From assembly GCF_007475525.1 (NCBI RefSeq), contig NZ_CP037899.1, forward strand, positions 744,001 to 808,000: 64,000 bases of DNA. Reading direction: 5' to 3'. The notes under the pieces are model-generated. The model saw nothing but the letters and a program-made list of their open reading frames with translations. It was not told where the DNA came from and ran no database searches. The DNA is from Methylacidiphilum kamchatkense Kam1 (GTDB lineage: Bacteria > Verrucomicrobiota > Verrucomicrobiia > Methylacidiphilales > Methylacidiphilaceae). How positions within the stretch are numbered: the first letter of the stretch is position 1; every line of letters starts with the position of its first letter. Both the position numbers and the translations under genes were made by a program. Below are positions 37,066 through 45,764 of this stretch, piece after piece.

Positions 37066-38370
37066 ATGGCTGATTTTAAAGTAAAAGACATGGAGCTTGC
37101 CGATTTTGGCCGAAAGGAAATTGAAGTGGCAGAGGATGAAATGCCTGGCCTGATGGCTCTTAGAAAAGAATATAAGGGGTTATATCCATTAAAAGGAACT
37201 CGGATTGCTGGCTGTCTTCACATGACCGTTGAGACGGCCGTTTTGATAGAAACTTTGGTTGAGCTTGGGGCATCGGTCAGATGGAGTTCCTGCAACATTT
37301 TTTCTACTCAGGATCATGCTGCTGCGGCGATTGCTGCTAGGGGCATTCCAGTTTTTGCTTGGAAAGGTGAAACATTGGAGGAATATGAGTGGTGCATTGA
37401 ACAAACGTTAAGATGGCCCGATGGTCAAGCTTTAAACATGATCTTAGACGATGGTGGCGATCTGACTGAACTTGTGCACCAGAAGTATCCAGAACTACTA
37501 GATGGGATTGTAGGTATTTCTGAAGAAACAACAACAGGAGTTCATAGATTGTACCAAAGAGAGGCCAAAGGGACCTTGGGGCCTCCAAGTATGAACGTTA
37601 ATGATTCCTGCACAAAAAGCAAATTCGATAATCTCTATGGTTGCCGGGAATCCTTTCTTGATGGTGTAAAAAGGGCTACCGATGTGATGATTGCAGGGAA
37701 AATTGTCGTTGTTTGTGGGTATGGGGATGTTGGGAAAGGCTGTGTCCAATCAGCCAAAGGGATGGGAGCGCGGGTTATCGTTACAGAAATTGATCCTATT
37801 AATGCCTTGCAAGCTTCAATGGATGGTTATGAAGTAACTCTTTTGGAGGATGTGGTAGAAAAAGCTGATCTGTTTGTAACAGCGACTGGGTGTATTAATG
37901 TCATCCGAAGAGAACATATGGATAGAATGAAGTCTGGAGCCATCGTATGTAATATTGGACATTTCGATTCAGAAATAGAAGTAAGATCACTATATGAGGA
38001 TAAGAATTTGCAACGGATCCAAATAAAGCCACAGGTAGATATGTTCATTTGGCCCAATGGAAAAAAATTGTATGTATTGGCTGAAGGACGGCTTGTAAAC
38101 TTAGGGTGTGCTAGCGGACATCCAAGTTTTGTCATGAGTGCCAGTTTTACCAATCAAGTTTTAGCTCAAATTGAATTATGGACCAAACGCCACAGTGGGG
38201 AATATAAAAGGGGTAAAGTCTATACCCTACCCAAGATCCTCGATGAAAAAGTGGCAAGGTTACACCTAGATAAGCTGGGTGTAAAACTAACCCGCTTGAC
38301 AAAAGAGCAAGCAGATTACTTGGGTGTTCCAATTGAAGGACCTTATAAACCTAATCATTATCGCTATTAA
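37066..38370 (+). CDS. ahcY: Adenosylhomocysteinase
   Basis: 434 residues from ATG 37066, with GGAAGGAG at 37053-37060 as SD; ATG 37045 would contain that SD and is rejected. It hydrolyses S-adenosylhomocysteine to homocysteine and adenosine. NAD-binding loop: [17 protein letters not shown]. Further signatures are [20 protein letters not shown] and the C-terminal PNHYRY. No SAH riboswitch is visible upstream. Confidence 0.95.
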   Translation: MADFKVKDMELADFGRKEIEVAEDEMPGLMALRKEYKGLYPLKGTRIAGCLHMTVETAVLIETLVELGASVRWSSCNIFSTQDHAAAAIAARGIPVFAWKGETLEEYEWCIEQTLRWPDGQALNMILDDGGDLTELVHQKYPELLDGIVGISEETTTGVHRLYQREAKGTLGPPSMNVNDSCTKSKFDNLYGCRESFLDGVKRATDVMIAGKIVVVCGYGDVGKGCVQSAKGMGARVIVTEIDPINALQASMDGYEVTLLEDVVEKADLFVTATGCINVIRREHMDRMKSGAIVCNIGHFDSEIEVRSLYEDKNLQRIQIKPQVDMFIWPNGKKLYVLAEGRLVNLGCASGHPSFVMSASFTNQVLAQIELWTKRHSGEYKRGKVYTLPKILDEKVARLHLDKLGVKLTRLTKEQADYLGVPIEGPYKPNHYRY

Positions 38371-38411
38371 AATTTCTTCTAGACAGGTTTGAAGGGAAGA
38401 GGAGGGAATTC

Positions 38412-38445
38412 AGAACAAAAAGCCTAGATTGAGGTTTTTTGTTCT
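38412..38445. terminator. Bidirectional terminator between ahcY and sorB
   Basis: A 14-bp stem (AGAACAAAAAGCCT with AGGTTTTTTGTTCT, one G-T pair) encloses a 6-base loop. The A-rich 5' arm and T-rich 3' arm can serve both convergent transcripts. It lies 42 bases after ahcY and 8 before the sorB stop. Confidence 0.65.
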
Positions 38446-38452
38446 ATGGGAC

Positions 38453-38899
38453 TTATTTTTTTTCCTCTTTAACGGAACAACTCTTTTCAAGGAATTCGAT
38501 AATATGGGAGATCATATCCTCAGGGATTTGAGCCCCAAGTTGTTTCATTTTTTCCACTTCATGCCTCCAAGTTTTTATAGAAAATTTCGGTTGGAGGCTA
38601 ATGATGGTTGTACTATGGCACATGGAACAATAACTCTGCACTATTTCTTGTCTTTCCCCCGTTGGTAAAGGCTCGGTTGTAAGAGGATAAGCACCTACCG
38701 CATAGACAGAGCTAGAATCTTGCGGATACGGGATAAAAGGAAAGATTACTCCAGATGAATCAAGAGTATATAATCCAGCCTCGCCAATTTCACTTACATC
38801 AATAGAGGCTTGAGAGAAAGATGTGGAAATAATAAGAAGGCTTAAAAAAATGGGTATTTTGGAGAAAAAAAATAGCCTTGAACGATAATGGCGCTTCAT
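38453..38899 (-). CDS. sorB: Sulfite dehydrogenase cytochrome c subunit
   Basis: 148 residues from ATG 38899, which follows the sorA stop after one base; two upstream ATGs would overlap sorA. A signal peptide (residues ~9-30, RLFFFSKIPIFLSLLI) sends it to the periplasm. One heme site, C91-S-M-C94-H95, follows. The distal Met ligand may be in KQLGAQIPEDM. Paired with sorA it should take electrons from sulfite oxidation to the respiratory chain. The length and domain fit SorB-like subunits. Confidence 0.82.
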   Translation of the reverse strand: MKRHYRSRLFFFSKIPIFLSLLIISTSFSQASIDVSEIGEAGLYTLDSSGVIFPFIPYPQDSSSVYAVGAYPLTTEPLPTGERQEIVQSYCSMCHSTTIISLQPKFSIKTWRHEVEKMKQLGAQIPEDMISHIIEFLEKSCSVKEEKK

Positions 38900-38900
38900 T

Positions 38901-40205
38901 TTATGCATATTTTCCAACCCAAACTTTTTGAATTTCAATCGTATTCCAACAATAGCCTCCAGGATTCCATATGGGTGTAGTCGGTTGAGTATTTCCCTTC
39001 ACATCCCAGGCCCTGGAAGCAAGTAAGTATTCTCCTGGCTTGCTTGGGGTCCAGTTTAAATGCCAAAGCCGGAATGAATATTTTCCTAAATCCCTCTCTA
39101 GTGTTGCTTCTTGCCAGTGAGAACCGCCATCTGCAGAAAATTCTACTTTGACGATTCCTCCATACCCACTGAAGGCTATCCCTTTGACTTGCACTTCCAT
39201 TTTTTCGACTAATTTCACATCCCCAGTTGGCTGAATAATAAAAGATCTGACAGGCATCTGGATATCCCCAATGGGAATAGTCTCAATAGGAGTGTTTTTT
39301 TGATATTCCTCAAATGCAATGGAGTTCCTATTGGTTTTTGGGATTCGATAGGCGGTTTTCATCCAGAAGTTTGTGTCTGGAGTATCCAACGCTCGAATCC
39401 AGGTCAGATGTTTAATCCAGTATGTGGCGAACTTTCCTGGGACAACCAGCCTTAATGGAAAACCGTTTAATAAGGGAAGCGGCTCTCCATTCATGGCATA
39501 AGCAAGAATCGTTTCTTCTAAAATAGGATCATTTCTATCAAGCGATTTGATAAACGCATGAGCGGGAGTTCCTTCTGGAGATCGGCCATAATCGAACCCT
39601 TGGAATTGAATTTGAACGGTATTGGGTTTTATTTTTGCTTTTTGCAAGACATCCATGAGCCGAACTCCGGTCCATTTTGCATTCCCCATAGCACCATTGC
39701 CCCATTGAGCCCCAGGGACTCTAGGAAAGAACCTGCTTCTAGAATTTCCTGAACATTGGTTGACAGCTACAACCGATACGGGATCAAATTGAGTCAGTAG
39801 GTCTGCAAAAGAAAAAGAAATAGGATTAGCGAAATTTCCTTCAAGGTACAGCCGCCATTTAGAAAGATCAATGGAGTTCGGAATGCCATCGAGATGATAT
39901 CTTACATAAAATGCTGCATTTGGTGTAAAAGGAAACTGGAAAAATTCCCGTGGGGTTTCAAGTACGATCGGTCTATCGTTTAATCGAATAAGCGGAAGCT
40001 TTTGTGGCTCATAGGCAAAGGGATTTTGGCTTGTCCAATATGGACTGGGATTGGATGTAGATAGATGGATCTTTCTTGTTTCTTCTCCAGCAAAGGATTT
40101 TTGGAAAGCTAAACTGGAGAGGGTAGAAAATCCAAAAATTTTCAGCCAGTCTCTTCTAGTAATAACAGGAAAATTCAAAAAGTATTTTAAAAACTCTTTA
40201 TGCAT
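38901..40205 (-). CDS. sorA: Sulfite:cytochrome c oxidoreductase, molybdopterin subunit
   Basis: 434 residues. The N-terminal TRRDWLKIFGFSTL is a twin-arginine signal, so it is folded with cofactor and exported by Tat. The Mo-ligating Cys is C151 in VNQCSGNSRSRF. The C-terminal part (from ~330, the SorA/SUOX dimerisation Ig-like domain) includes GGIVKVEFSADGGSHW. It oxidises sulfite to sulfate. It forms an operon with sorB. A palindrome and direct repeat upstream (40208-40249) may control it. SoxC-type enzymes are similar, but SoxC normally pairs with SoxD, not seen here. Confidence 0.87.
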   Translation of the reverse strand: MHKEFLKYFLNFPVITRRDWLKIFGFSTLSSLAFQKSFAGEETRKIHLSTSNPSPYWTSQNPFAYEPQKLPLIRLNDRPIVLETPREFFQFPFTPNAAFYVRYHLDGIPNSIDLSKWRLYLEGNFANPISFSFADLLTQFDPVSVVAVNQCSGNSRSRFFPRVPGAQWGNGAMGNAKWTGVRLMDVLQKAKIKPNTVQIQFQGFDYGRSPEGTPAHAFIKSLDRNDPILEETILAYAMNGEPLPLLNGFPLRLVVPGKFATYWIKHLTWIRALDTPDTNFWMKTAYRIPKTNRNSIAFEEYQKNTPIETIPIGDIQMPVRSFIIQPTGDVKLVEKMEVQVKGIAFSGYGGIVKVEFSADGGSHWQEATLERDLGKYSFRLWHLNWTPSKPGEYLLASRAWDVKGNTQPTTPIWNPGGYCWNTIEIQKVWVGKYA

Positions 40206-40207
40206 TA

Positions 40208-40249
40208 TGTAATATCCTGTAATATTCTGTTTATATAAATAAACAGAAT
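40208..40249 (-). promoter_or_regulatory. Inverted repeat and direct repeat upstream of sorA
   Basis: A perfect 11-bp inverted repeat (ATTCTGTTTAT and ATAAACAGAAT, 4-base centre) spans 40224-40249. Two 10-mers, TGTAATATCC and TGTAATATTC, lie back to back at 40208-40227. Both are within 45 bases of the sorA ATG. They look like an operator, but the regulator is unknown. Confidence 0.45.
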
Positions 40250-40292
40250 AAAAAGCAAAAGTTTTTCTTAATAAATTGATATCAGTCCAGCC

Positions 40293-40964
40293 TTAAAATT
40301 CCCATGGCTTTTCAAAAGCTTCTTCTGAAATCATAAATTGAGGAGGTGGATCAGGAAGAAGTTCATCTCTTGGCCTTTTGAGATGTTTTCCAATAGTAAG
40401 GTCTTCAGGAAAAGAGTCAGCAATCTGAATTTTTGTTCCAATGCTTACAAGATTAAAAAACTCAATGGCCGATTTTCCGTGAAGACGGATGCAGCCATGT
40501 GTCCGTGGCGTAGTCCATACAAAGCCTTCATGAAAACCATACCCAGGAGCAAATTCTACCCAGTAAGGCATAGGATAGCCGACATATTCCCAAGGACCTC
40601 CAGGAGGTGCTTGGGATGGGTTTTCAGTGGCTCTTATATCATTGCCTTTTACCCAGAATCCATAACTATGAGAGCGTTTTTTTATTGATTTTGCAATAAT
40701 GTGGAATACTCCTTTAGGGGTCGGGTGCCCACTTTTCCCTACGGTACAGGGGGCTACAAAAATAACCTTACCTCTATCGAGCACATAAACAGCTTGGTTC
40801 TGTAGGGAAACTTTAACGATTCTTTCCTTACTAACTGTTGAATTTTCCTCATTCGAGCCGGAGATATCGTTTAAAGCTAAGGCTGAAGAAGAGAGATAAA
40901 AGAAAAAAAAATAGAGCCAATAAATGTAAGAAAGGGTGTTAATAAAGGTTTTTTCTTTTCCCAC
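40293..40964 (-). CDS. L,D-transpeptidase (YkuD domain)
   Basis: 223 residues. An N-terminal hydrophobic stretch (TLSYIYWLYFFFFYLSSSALA) serves as signal peptide or anchor. The YkuD domain covers ~45-175; its active-site signature reads HGCIRLHGKSAIEFF, with the nucleophile Cys, and the His is in GYGFHEGFVW. It cross-links peptidoglycan (3-3 links) or attaches lipoproteins in the periplasm. It lies upstream of sorAB on the same strand with an 87-base gap, which holds the repeats above. Confidence 0.88.
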   Translation of the reverse strand: MGKEKTFINTLSYIYWLYFFFFYLSSSALALNDISGSNEENSTVSKERIVKVSLQNQAVYVLDRGKVIFVAPCTVGKSGHPTPKGVFHIIAKSIKKRSHSYGFWVKGNDIRATENPSQAPPGGPWEYVGYPMPYWVEFAPGYGFHEGFVWTTPRTHGCIRLHGKSAIEFFNLVSIGTKIQIADSFPEDLTIGKHLKRPRDELLPDPPPQFMISEEAFEKPWEF

Positions 40965-41527
40965 AGGATGGGAATATACTAGGAGTTTTGAGGATCGGAA
41001 AGAAAAAAAACGATTGTATAAGATTGGGTTTTAAAAATTTATGTAAGAGAAGGATATCATGGATTCAAACTGCCTTAGTAGGACATGGGCACATACCAAC
41101 TGCCTTGCATGTAGCAAGGAACCATCTTGTTATTGTCTTGGTAGGAGCAGAAATCGCCAAGTTACTGATACTTCAGCAGGAAATGCAGTCTGTGGACATC
41201 AAAACTTACTAGCCTTCAGGCTCCTCACTGTGGTTTAAAGAATAGAGCAGAAAACAACCTGAAAGGATCTCACGAGCCATGTGTCCACAAGTTGCCAAAC
41301 GGTTCCCTCATGCAAGATTCATTCAATGTATCTACTGTATCGAAAAGGGATAAAACTATGTAGCTCGTGGTGCTCCAAAGTTCTTAGCTTTTCTTGTTGA
41401 TGAAAAGGGAAATCCATTGCCTTACATCCTTTTTTATATTCCTTTTTCTTTTCTTCTGTTTTTTTATACTGCTTGCTCATGTAAAAATGAAAAAGCAAAT
41501 AATGTGCCAAAAGCCTTTTAAATGGAC
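40965..41527. other. Gene-poor interval
   Basis: About 560 bases between the transpeptidase and rsmD. A 74-codon plus-strand frame (40988-41212) and a minus-strand frame reaching into rsmD lack support. A plus frame near 41370-41520 reads like a decayed peptide, with a stop before it. I recognise nothing in it. Confidence 0.35.
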
Positions 41528-42076
41528 TTAAAACAATGGTTTTAGAATCCACACTTTTGTTTCTCCAGTTGTTTTTTCCCAATGAATTGACCAAAAATCA
41601 GGCAAACGAAGTAGGTTTTTGGAATAAAACTCCCAGACGAACAGTCCTTCAGAGTCTATATTCTGATGCACCAGAGAGAGTAAGGCGGAGCTATCGACAG
41701 GCTTCGATGCTTTGACATAAGGCGGAGAGGCAAAAATAAGTTCAAATTTCTCTTTGTTCTTTTGTAGAAATTTAAAGACATCCATCAGAATTAATTTCCC
41801 TTCTAAATGGGCTTTTTTAAGATTGTTACTTATGCAATCAATGCATTCTTTGGATAGATCAACGAAGGTGCAGGAAGAAGCTCCCCTGCTCAAAGCCTCT
41901 ATTCCAAGAGAGCCGGAACCTGCAAATAGATCAAGGGCGCTTCTGCCTTCTATCCAGTCTCCAAGGGAAGAAAAGATGGCAGCTCTCATTCTCGATAGAG
42001 CCGGGCGAACAACGGTTTTCTTTGGCACTTGAAGTAGGGTTCCTTTGGCAATTCCACCTATGATTCTTAGAGACAT
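41528..42076 (-). CDS. rsmD: 16S rRNA guanine-N2 methyltransferase (RsmD family)
   Basis: 182 residues. It should methylate G966 of 16S rRNA. The start RIIGGIAKGTLLQVP, the RPALSRMRAAIFSSL segment and the SAM loop LDLFAGSGSLGIEALSRGA are typical. The catalytic tetrad is usually D/N-PPY; here it reads SPPY (FASPPYVK), which is unusual for RsmD. The gene follows the AsmA-like gene after 27 bases. Confidence 0.88.
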   Translation of the reverse strand: MSLRIIGGIAKGTLLQVPKKTVVRPALSRMRAAIFSSLGDWIEGRSALDLFAGSGSLGIEALSRGASSCTFVDLSKECIDCISNNLKKAHLEGKLILMDVFKFLQKNKEKFELIFASPPYVKASKPVDSSALLSLVHQNIDSEGLFVWEFYSKNLLRLPDFWSIHWEKTTGETKVWILKPLF

Positions 42077-42103
42077 AGCAAGAAGGCAATGAAGGCTAGG
42101 AGG

Positions 42104-43459
42104 TTATTTGGTGAAAATTAGAGTAGGAGAAAGAAGAGATGAGCCGGAAGGAGAAAGCCTAGGCAAGGGGTTTGGTTGTATGAAGGCAGCTTTGGGGTTA
42201 GCCAAAGTGCCAGAAATTTTGACTGGAATAGCAGTCAAAGCATTGGAAGGAACATTTAGTTTGCTTAGAAGAGCATCTGGAAGCTTTCCATTAAAAAACG
42301 TTTTATTGAGTAATATCTTTAGATCCATATCTATAGAACTATCGAAACGGAGAAGGCCGTTTCCAATCATTGAAAAAGAATTTGATAAAATAGACATATC
42401 TGATAATAAAATTTTTCCTTCTTTGATCTTAAAAGAACCATACCATTTCTCAAACTCGGGAGTTTTCAAATTGGTATTTTTAAGCAATCCAGATAGTTCT
42501 TGAAACAAAGCTAAATTTTGTATCTTTCCTTGTTCAATTTGAAAAGTGCCATTTCCTTCGATGGCATTAAGCTCCACCTTATTGATAGATCCATCAGCTT
42601 TACAACTTAACAACCCAGAGATCGAATAAGAACCATGGGGATCAAACAAACTGAAAAGCTCTTCAACTTTTGACCCAGAGGAAATAATTTTCCACTGGAG
42701 CTTCTTTTCTTTATCCTGATTGTTAGTGATGTTCGATAGACTTAAATGTAATTTGCCACCTGCGAGCAAGGCATCAAGATCTAAATGTTGAAAAACTTTA
42801 TGGAAAAAAATGTAATTAAAATGAACATCATGAAGCAATGGAACCGAATTAACAAATGCCAGAGCAGCTTTTCCAGAGCAGGAGGCTTTCTGTTTTTTTA
42901 GATCTAGGCTTTCTTGTTCTTCAATTCCTTGAAGAATGAACAACGGAGTTTGATTGCCAGAAAAAATTTTTATCATTCCATTACGGATTAGAATATTTCT
43001 AATTGGTAGAGAAGCTGCCAGTTTTCCTGAAAAAAGGGAAGGAAGCTCTTCCCCATTGCTTCCTTCCTCTATCAAAGGTAGAAGAAGATGGCGTCCTCGA
43101 TTGAGTTCAAAAGATGTTTTAGGGTCCATTAAAAAGACATCATAGAATATACCATGGCTAAAAGGGGAGAATCCGTTTTTTAATTTGATGGCAGTGGATT
43201 CGAAAAGAAGAGGACAATTTTTAGAGAGAGAATTTTCAACCTTCAATTTTTCCAGACTTACGGTAAAGGGAAAGGAAAAATGAACTTTTTCGATAGTTGT
43301 GGGAATACCAAAAGCATCGGTTAAAAACGATTCGATAAAATGGACCATAGCCGGTTTTTTTTCCATTTTTTGCAAAATCAAGAAGAAGCATAGAAATAAC
43401 AATAGCAATGTGGCGAGAAGTAAGATAAAAAATTCGACGAGCTTCAGAATAACGCGCAC
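42104..43459 (-). CDS. AsmA-like membrane-anchored protein
   Basis: 451 residues from a GTG start. One N-terminal membrane helix (VEFFILLLATLLLLFLCFFLIL) is followed by a long beta-rich region with AsmA/DUF748-type features: a beta-strand segment with FESTAIKLKNGFSPFSHG and a C-terminal AsmA-like part (GNGTFQIEQGKIQNLALFQELSGLLKNTN). Such proteins bridge the periplasm and may move lipids or aid outer-membrane assembly. It diverges from the lipid kinase gene with 36 bases between starts. Confidence 0.7.
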   Translation of the reverse strand: MRVILKLVEFFILLLATLLLLFLCFFLILQKMEKKPAMVHFIESFLTDAFGIPTTIEKVHFSFPFTVSLEKLKVENSLSKNCPLLFESTAIKLKNGFSPFSHGIFYDVFLMDPKTSFELNRGRHLLLPLIEEGSNGEELPSLFSGKLAASLPIRNILIRNGMIKIFSGNQTPLFILQGIEEQESLDLKKQKASCSGKAALAFVNSVPLLHDVHFNYIFFHKVFQHLDLDALLAGGKLHLSLSNITNNQDKEKKLQWKIISSGSKVEELFSLFDPHGSYSISGLLSCKADGSINKVELNAIEGNGTFQIEQGKIQNLALFQELSGLLKNTNLKTPEFEKWYGSFKIKEGKILLSDMSILSNSFSMIGNGLLRFDSSIDMDLKILLNKTFFNGKLPDALLSKLNVPSNALTAIPVKISGTLANPKAAFIQPNPLPRLSPSGSSLLSPTLIFTK

Positions 43460-43495
43460 AAAGAAATAGTGTATATGTATTTGAGGTAAAGGCTA

Positions 43496-44377
43496 GTGCA
43501 GAATAAGATTTGTATAATTTTCAATCCGGCGGCTCGAGGAGAAAAAGCTAAAAATCTCCTTACTAAGCTTCACAGCGTCGTAGGGAAAGTTCCAATTAAA
43601 ATTAGCCAATATCCAGGAGATGCAGAAGCGAAAACGGAATGGGCTATCGAGCAAGGATATGACCTGATTGTTGCTGCGGGTGGGGATGGAACAATCAATG
43701 AAGTAGTTAATGGTTTTAACGGCAGAGAGGTGACACTAGGGATCATTCCTTTAGGAACGATCAATGTTTTTGCAATGGAACTTGGCTTGCCTAGATCGAT
43801 AGAAAAAGCTTGGACAATGATATTACAAGGAAATGTAAAAATAATAGATTTACCCAAAGCCAATGACCATCCTTTCGTACAGCTTGCAGGGGTAGGATTG
43901 GATGCTAAGGTGCTGCAAGTCACCCATAAAGATATAAGAAAGACTTTTGGTCCTCTAAGCTATGTTTTTACCGTCACAAAACTGTTGAAGGAACCACAAC
44001 CCTTGATAGAAGTAAGATTAAAAGAAGGTAAACGGTTTTTCGGCTCTTTTCTTTTGGTGGGCAATGGGAAGTATTATGGGGGACCATTCTCAGTTTTTCC
44101 CAAGGCTCGATTGGATGACGGGATTCTTGATGGATGCCTATTTTCGCGTGTGAGTTCAACGATATTGTTAAAATGCCTTTTCAAAAGTTTTTTTAACAAA
44201 ATGCCTACGGACTGCGAGGTCATTCACTTTCAGTCAAAGCAATTCCAGGTGAGCTCTCCAGAAGAAATTCCAGTAGAGCTCGATGGAGATTTTTATGGGT
44301 ATACACCAGTGAGCTTCAGCTGCGAGCCACACAAGTTAAAAGTGATTGTTCCTCCATCTGAAAAGGCAACATGTTGA
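43496..44377 (+). CDS. Diacylglycerol/sphingosine kinase-like lipid kinase (YegS/BmrU type)
   Basis: 293 residues from a GTG. The nucleotide-binding signature GGDGTINEVVNGF and the early NPAARGEKAKNLL are diagnostic; a C-terminal beta-sandwich domain carries SFFNKMPTDCEVIHFQ and VELDGDFYGYTPV. It phosphorylates a lipid or sugar-lipid in the membrane. The natural substrate is unknown. It diverges from the AsmA-like gene. Confidence 0.85.
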   Translation: MQNKICIIFNPAARGEKAKNLLTKLHSVVGKVPIKISQYPGDAEAKTEWAIEQGYDLIVAAGGDGTINEVVNGFNGREVTLGIIPLGTINVFAMELGLPRSIEKAWTMILQGNVKIIDLPKANDHPFVQLAGVGLDAKVLQVTHKDIRKTFGPLSYVFTVTKLLKEPQPLIEVRLKEGKRFFGSFLLVGNGKYYGGPFSVFPKARLDDGILDGCLFSRVSSTILLKCLFKSFFNKMPTDCEVIHFQSKQFQVSSPEEIPVELDGDFYGYTPVSFSCEPHKLKVIVPPSEKATC

Positions 44378-44582
44378 AGGTTTTTTGAAATAAAAGACTT
44401 GATTTTTTTTCTTTTTTTTCCATTTTTATAAGTTCCCGGTTGTGTTGGCGGGATATTCTCTTCGGAGTTGGGCTTGAGGGACAATGAGCAGCAAGCCTTA
44501 AGAGAGGCTCCATTGGAATAATAAAAATATTGAGAGAAAAGAAGAACTAGCTTTATTTAAAAAAGCAGGATTTGGTAAGTGT

Positions 44583-45008
44583 ATGCCTACGATTAATCAA
44601 CTTGTACGAAAAGGTAGAGAAGCTTTAAAAAGAAAAACCAAAGCGCCGGCTTTGGACAGTTGTCCACAGAAAAGGGGTGTCTGTGTTCAGGTGATGACAA
44701 GAACTCCCAAAAAGCCAAATTCCGCTTTAAGAAAAGTTGCAAAAGTAAGATTAACCAATGGTAAGGAAATTATTGCCTACATTCCAGGAGAAGGACATAA
44801 TTTGCAAGAACATTCTATTGTTCTTGTTCGGGGTGGAAGAGTAAAGGATTTGCCAGGTGTACGCTATCATATTATTCGAGGTACATTGGATGCTTCTGGA
44901 GCTGTTGGTCCAAGTAATACAAACAAAATGAATAGGAATGTATCACGAAGTAAGTATGGAGTTAAAAGGCCTAAGGCTGGTGCAAAACCTGCAGCTAAAA
45001 CCAAATAA
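44583..45008 (+). CDS. rpsL: 30S ribosomal protein S12
   Basis: 141 residues. It sits at the decoding site. The streptomycin-linked [17 protein letters not shown] and [16 protein letters not shown] loops are intact, so the coding suggests streptomycin sensitivity. It opens the str cluster. The C-terminus has an Ala/Lys-rich tail a little longer than in E. coli (124). Confidence 0.97.
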   Translation: MPTINQLVRKGREALKRKTKAPALDSCPQKRGVCVQVMTRTPKKPNSALRKVAKVRLTNGKEIIAYIPGEGHNLQEHSIVLVRGGRVKDLPGVRYHIIRGTLDASGAVGPSNTNKMNRNVSRSKYGVKRPKAGAKPAAKTK

Positions 45009-45222
45009 CCAGAGCATTCAATCCAGAAGGAAAATAATCGAATTTACATGGGTTATTGAAAATATATATTATGTTTTGAAAAGGGTTTAGAAGGGACTAT
45101 TGGAGGATCATTAGTCTTTATCGGTGCTCCTTTGTCATAGATGCATCGTTTTTAAATGTTTTTATTGTGGAGTGGATTTTTTTACTAAAAAGGCAAGTCG
45201 ATGATTAGGTTTGGAATGTATT

Positions 45223-45693
45223 ATGAGAAGAAGAAGAGCTGAGAGAAGGGAACTAGAGCCGGATCCGAAATATGGTTCTGAACTTATTACAAAGCTGGTC
45301 AATACGGTGATGAGAAAAGGAAAAAAAAGTGTGGCCAGAAGAATAGTTTACAATGCCATTGAAGCATTGAATCAAGACAACAAGGAAGGAGATCCGGTTG
45401 AGATTGTTAGAAAAGCGGTGGACAATGTCAAACCAAAGCTGGAAGTGAAATCCAGAAGAGTGGGAGGGGCAACCTATCAAGTGCCAGTTGAAGTCAACCC
45501 GCATCGCCAAGTCTCTCTGGCATTGCGTTGGATTGTGCGCTATGCCAATGCTAGAAAGGGAGTTCCTATGTCCAAAGCATTATTTTTGGAGCTCATGGAT
45601 GCGGCCAACGGCCAGGGAAGTTCAATTAAGAAAAGGGATGAAGTCCATAAAATGGCACAGGCAAATAGAGCTTTTGCGCATCTTCGTTTTTAA
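45223..45693 (+). CDS. rpsG: 30S ribosomal protein S7
   Basis: 156 residues from ATG 45223 (MRRRRAERRELEPDPKYGS); a TTG four codons earlier is less likely. S7 nucleates the 30S head. Typical: KLVNTVMRKGKKSVARRIVYNA and GGATYQVPVEV. It follows rpsL after 214 bases and precedes fusA. Confidence 0.96.
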   Translation: MRRRRAERRELEPDPKYGSELITKLVNTVMRKGKKSVARRIVYNAIEALNQDNKEGDPVEIVRKAVDNVKPKLEVKSRRVGGATYQVPVEVNPHRQVSLALRWIVRYANARKGVPMSKALFLELMDAANGQGSSIKKRDEVHKMAQANRAFAHLRF

Positions 45694-45764
45694 AAGAATG
45701 GATGATTTGATATATGGTTGAATATTGCATTTGGAAGCAATAGTTTAAAAATAAAGGATTTATT

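Noticed and set aside
40988-41212. 74-codon plus-strand frame
   Set aside because: No SD and no family match; treated as non-coding.
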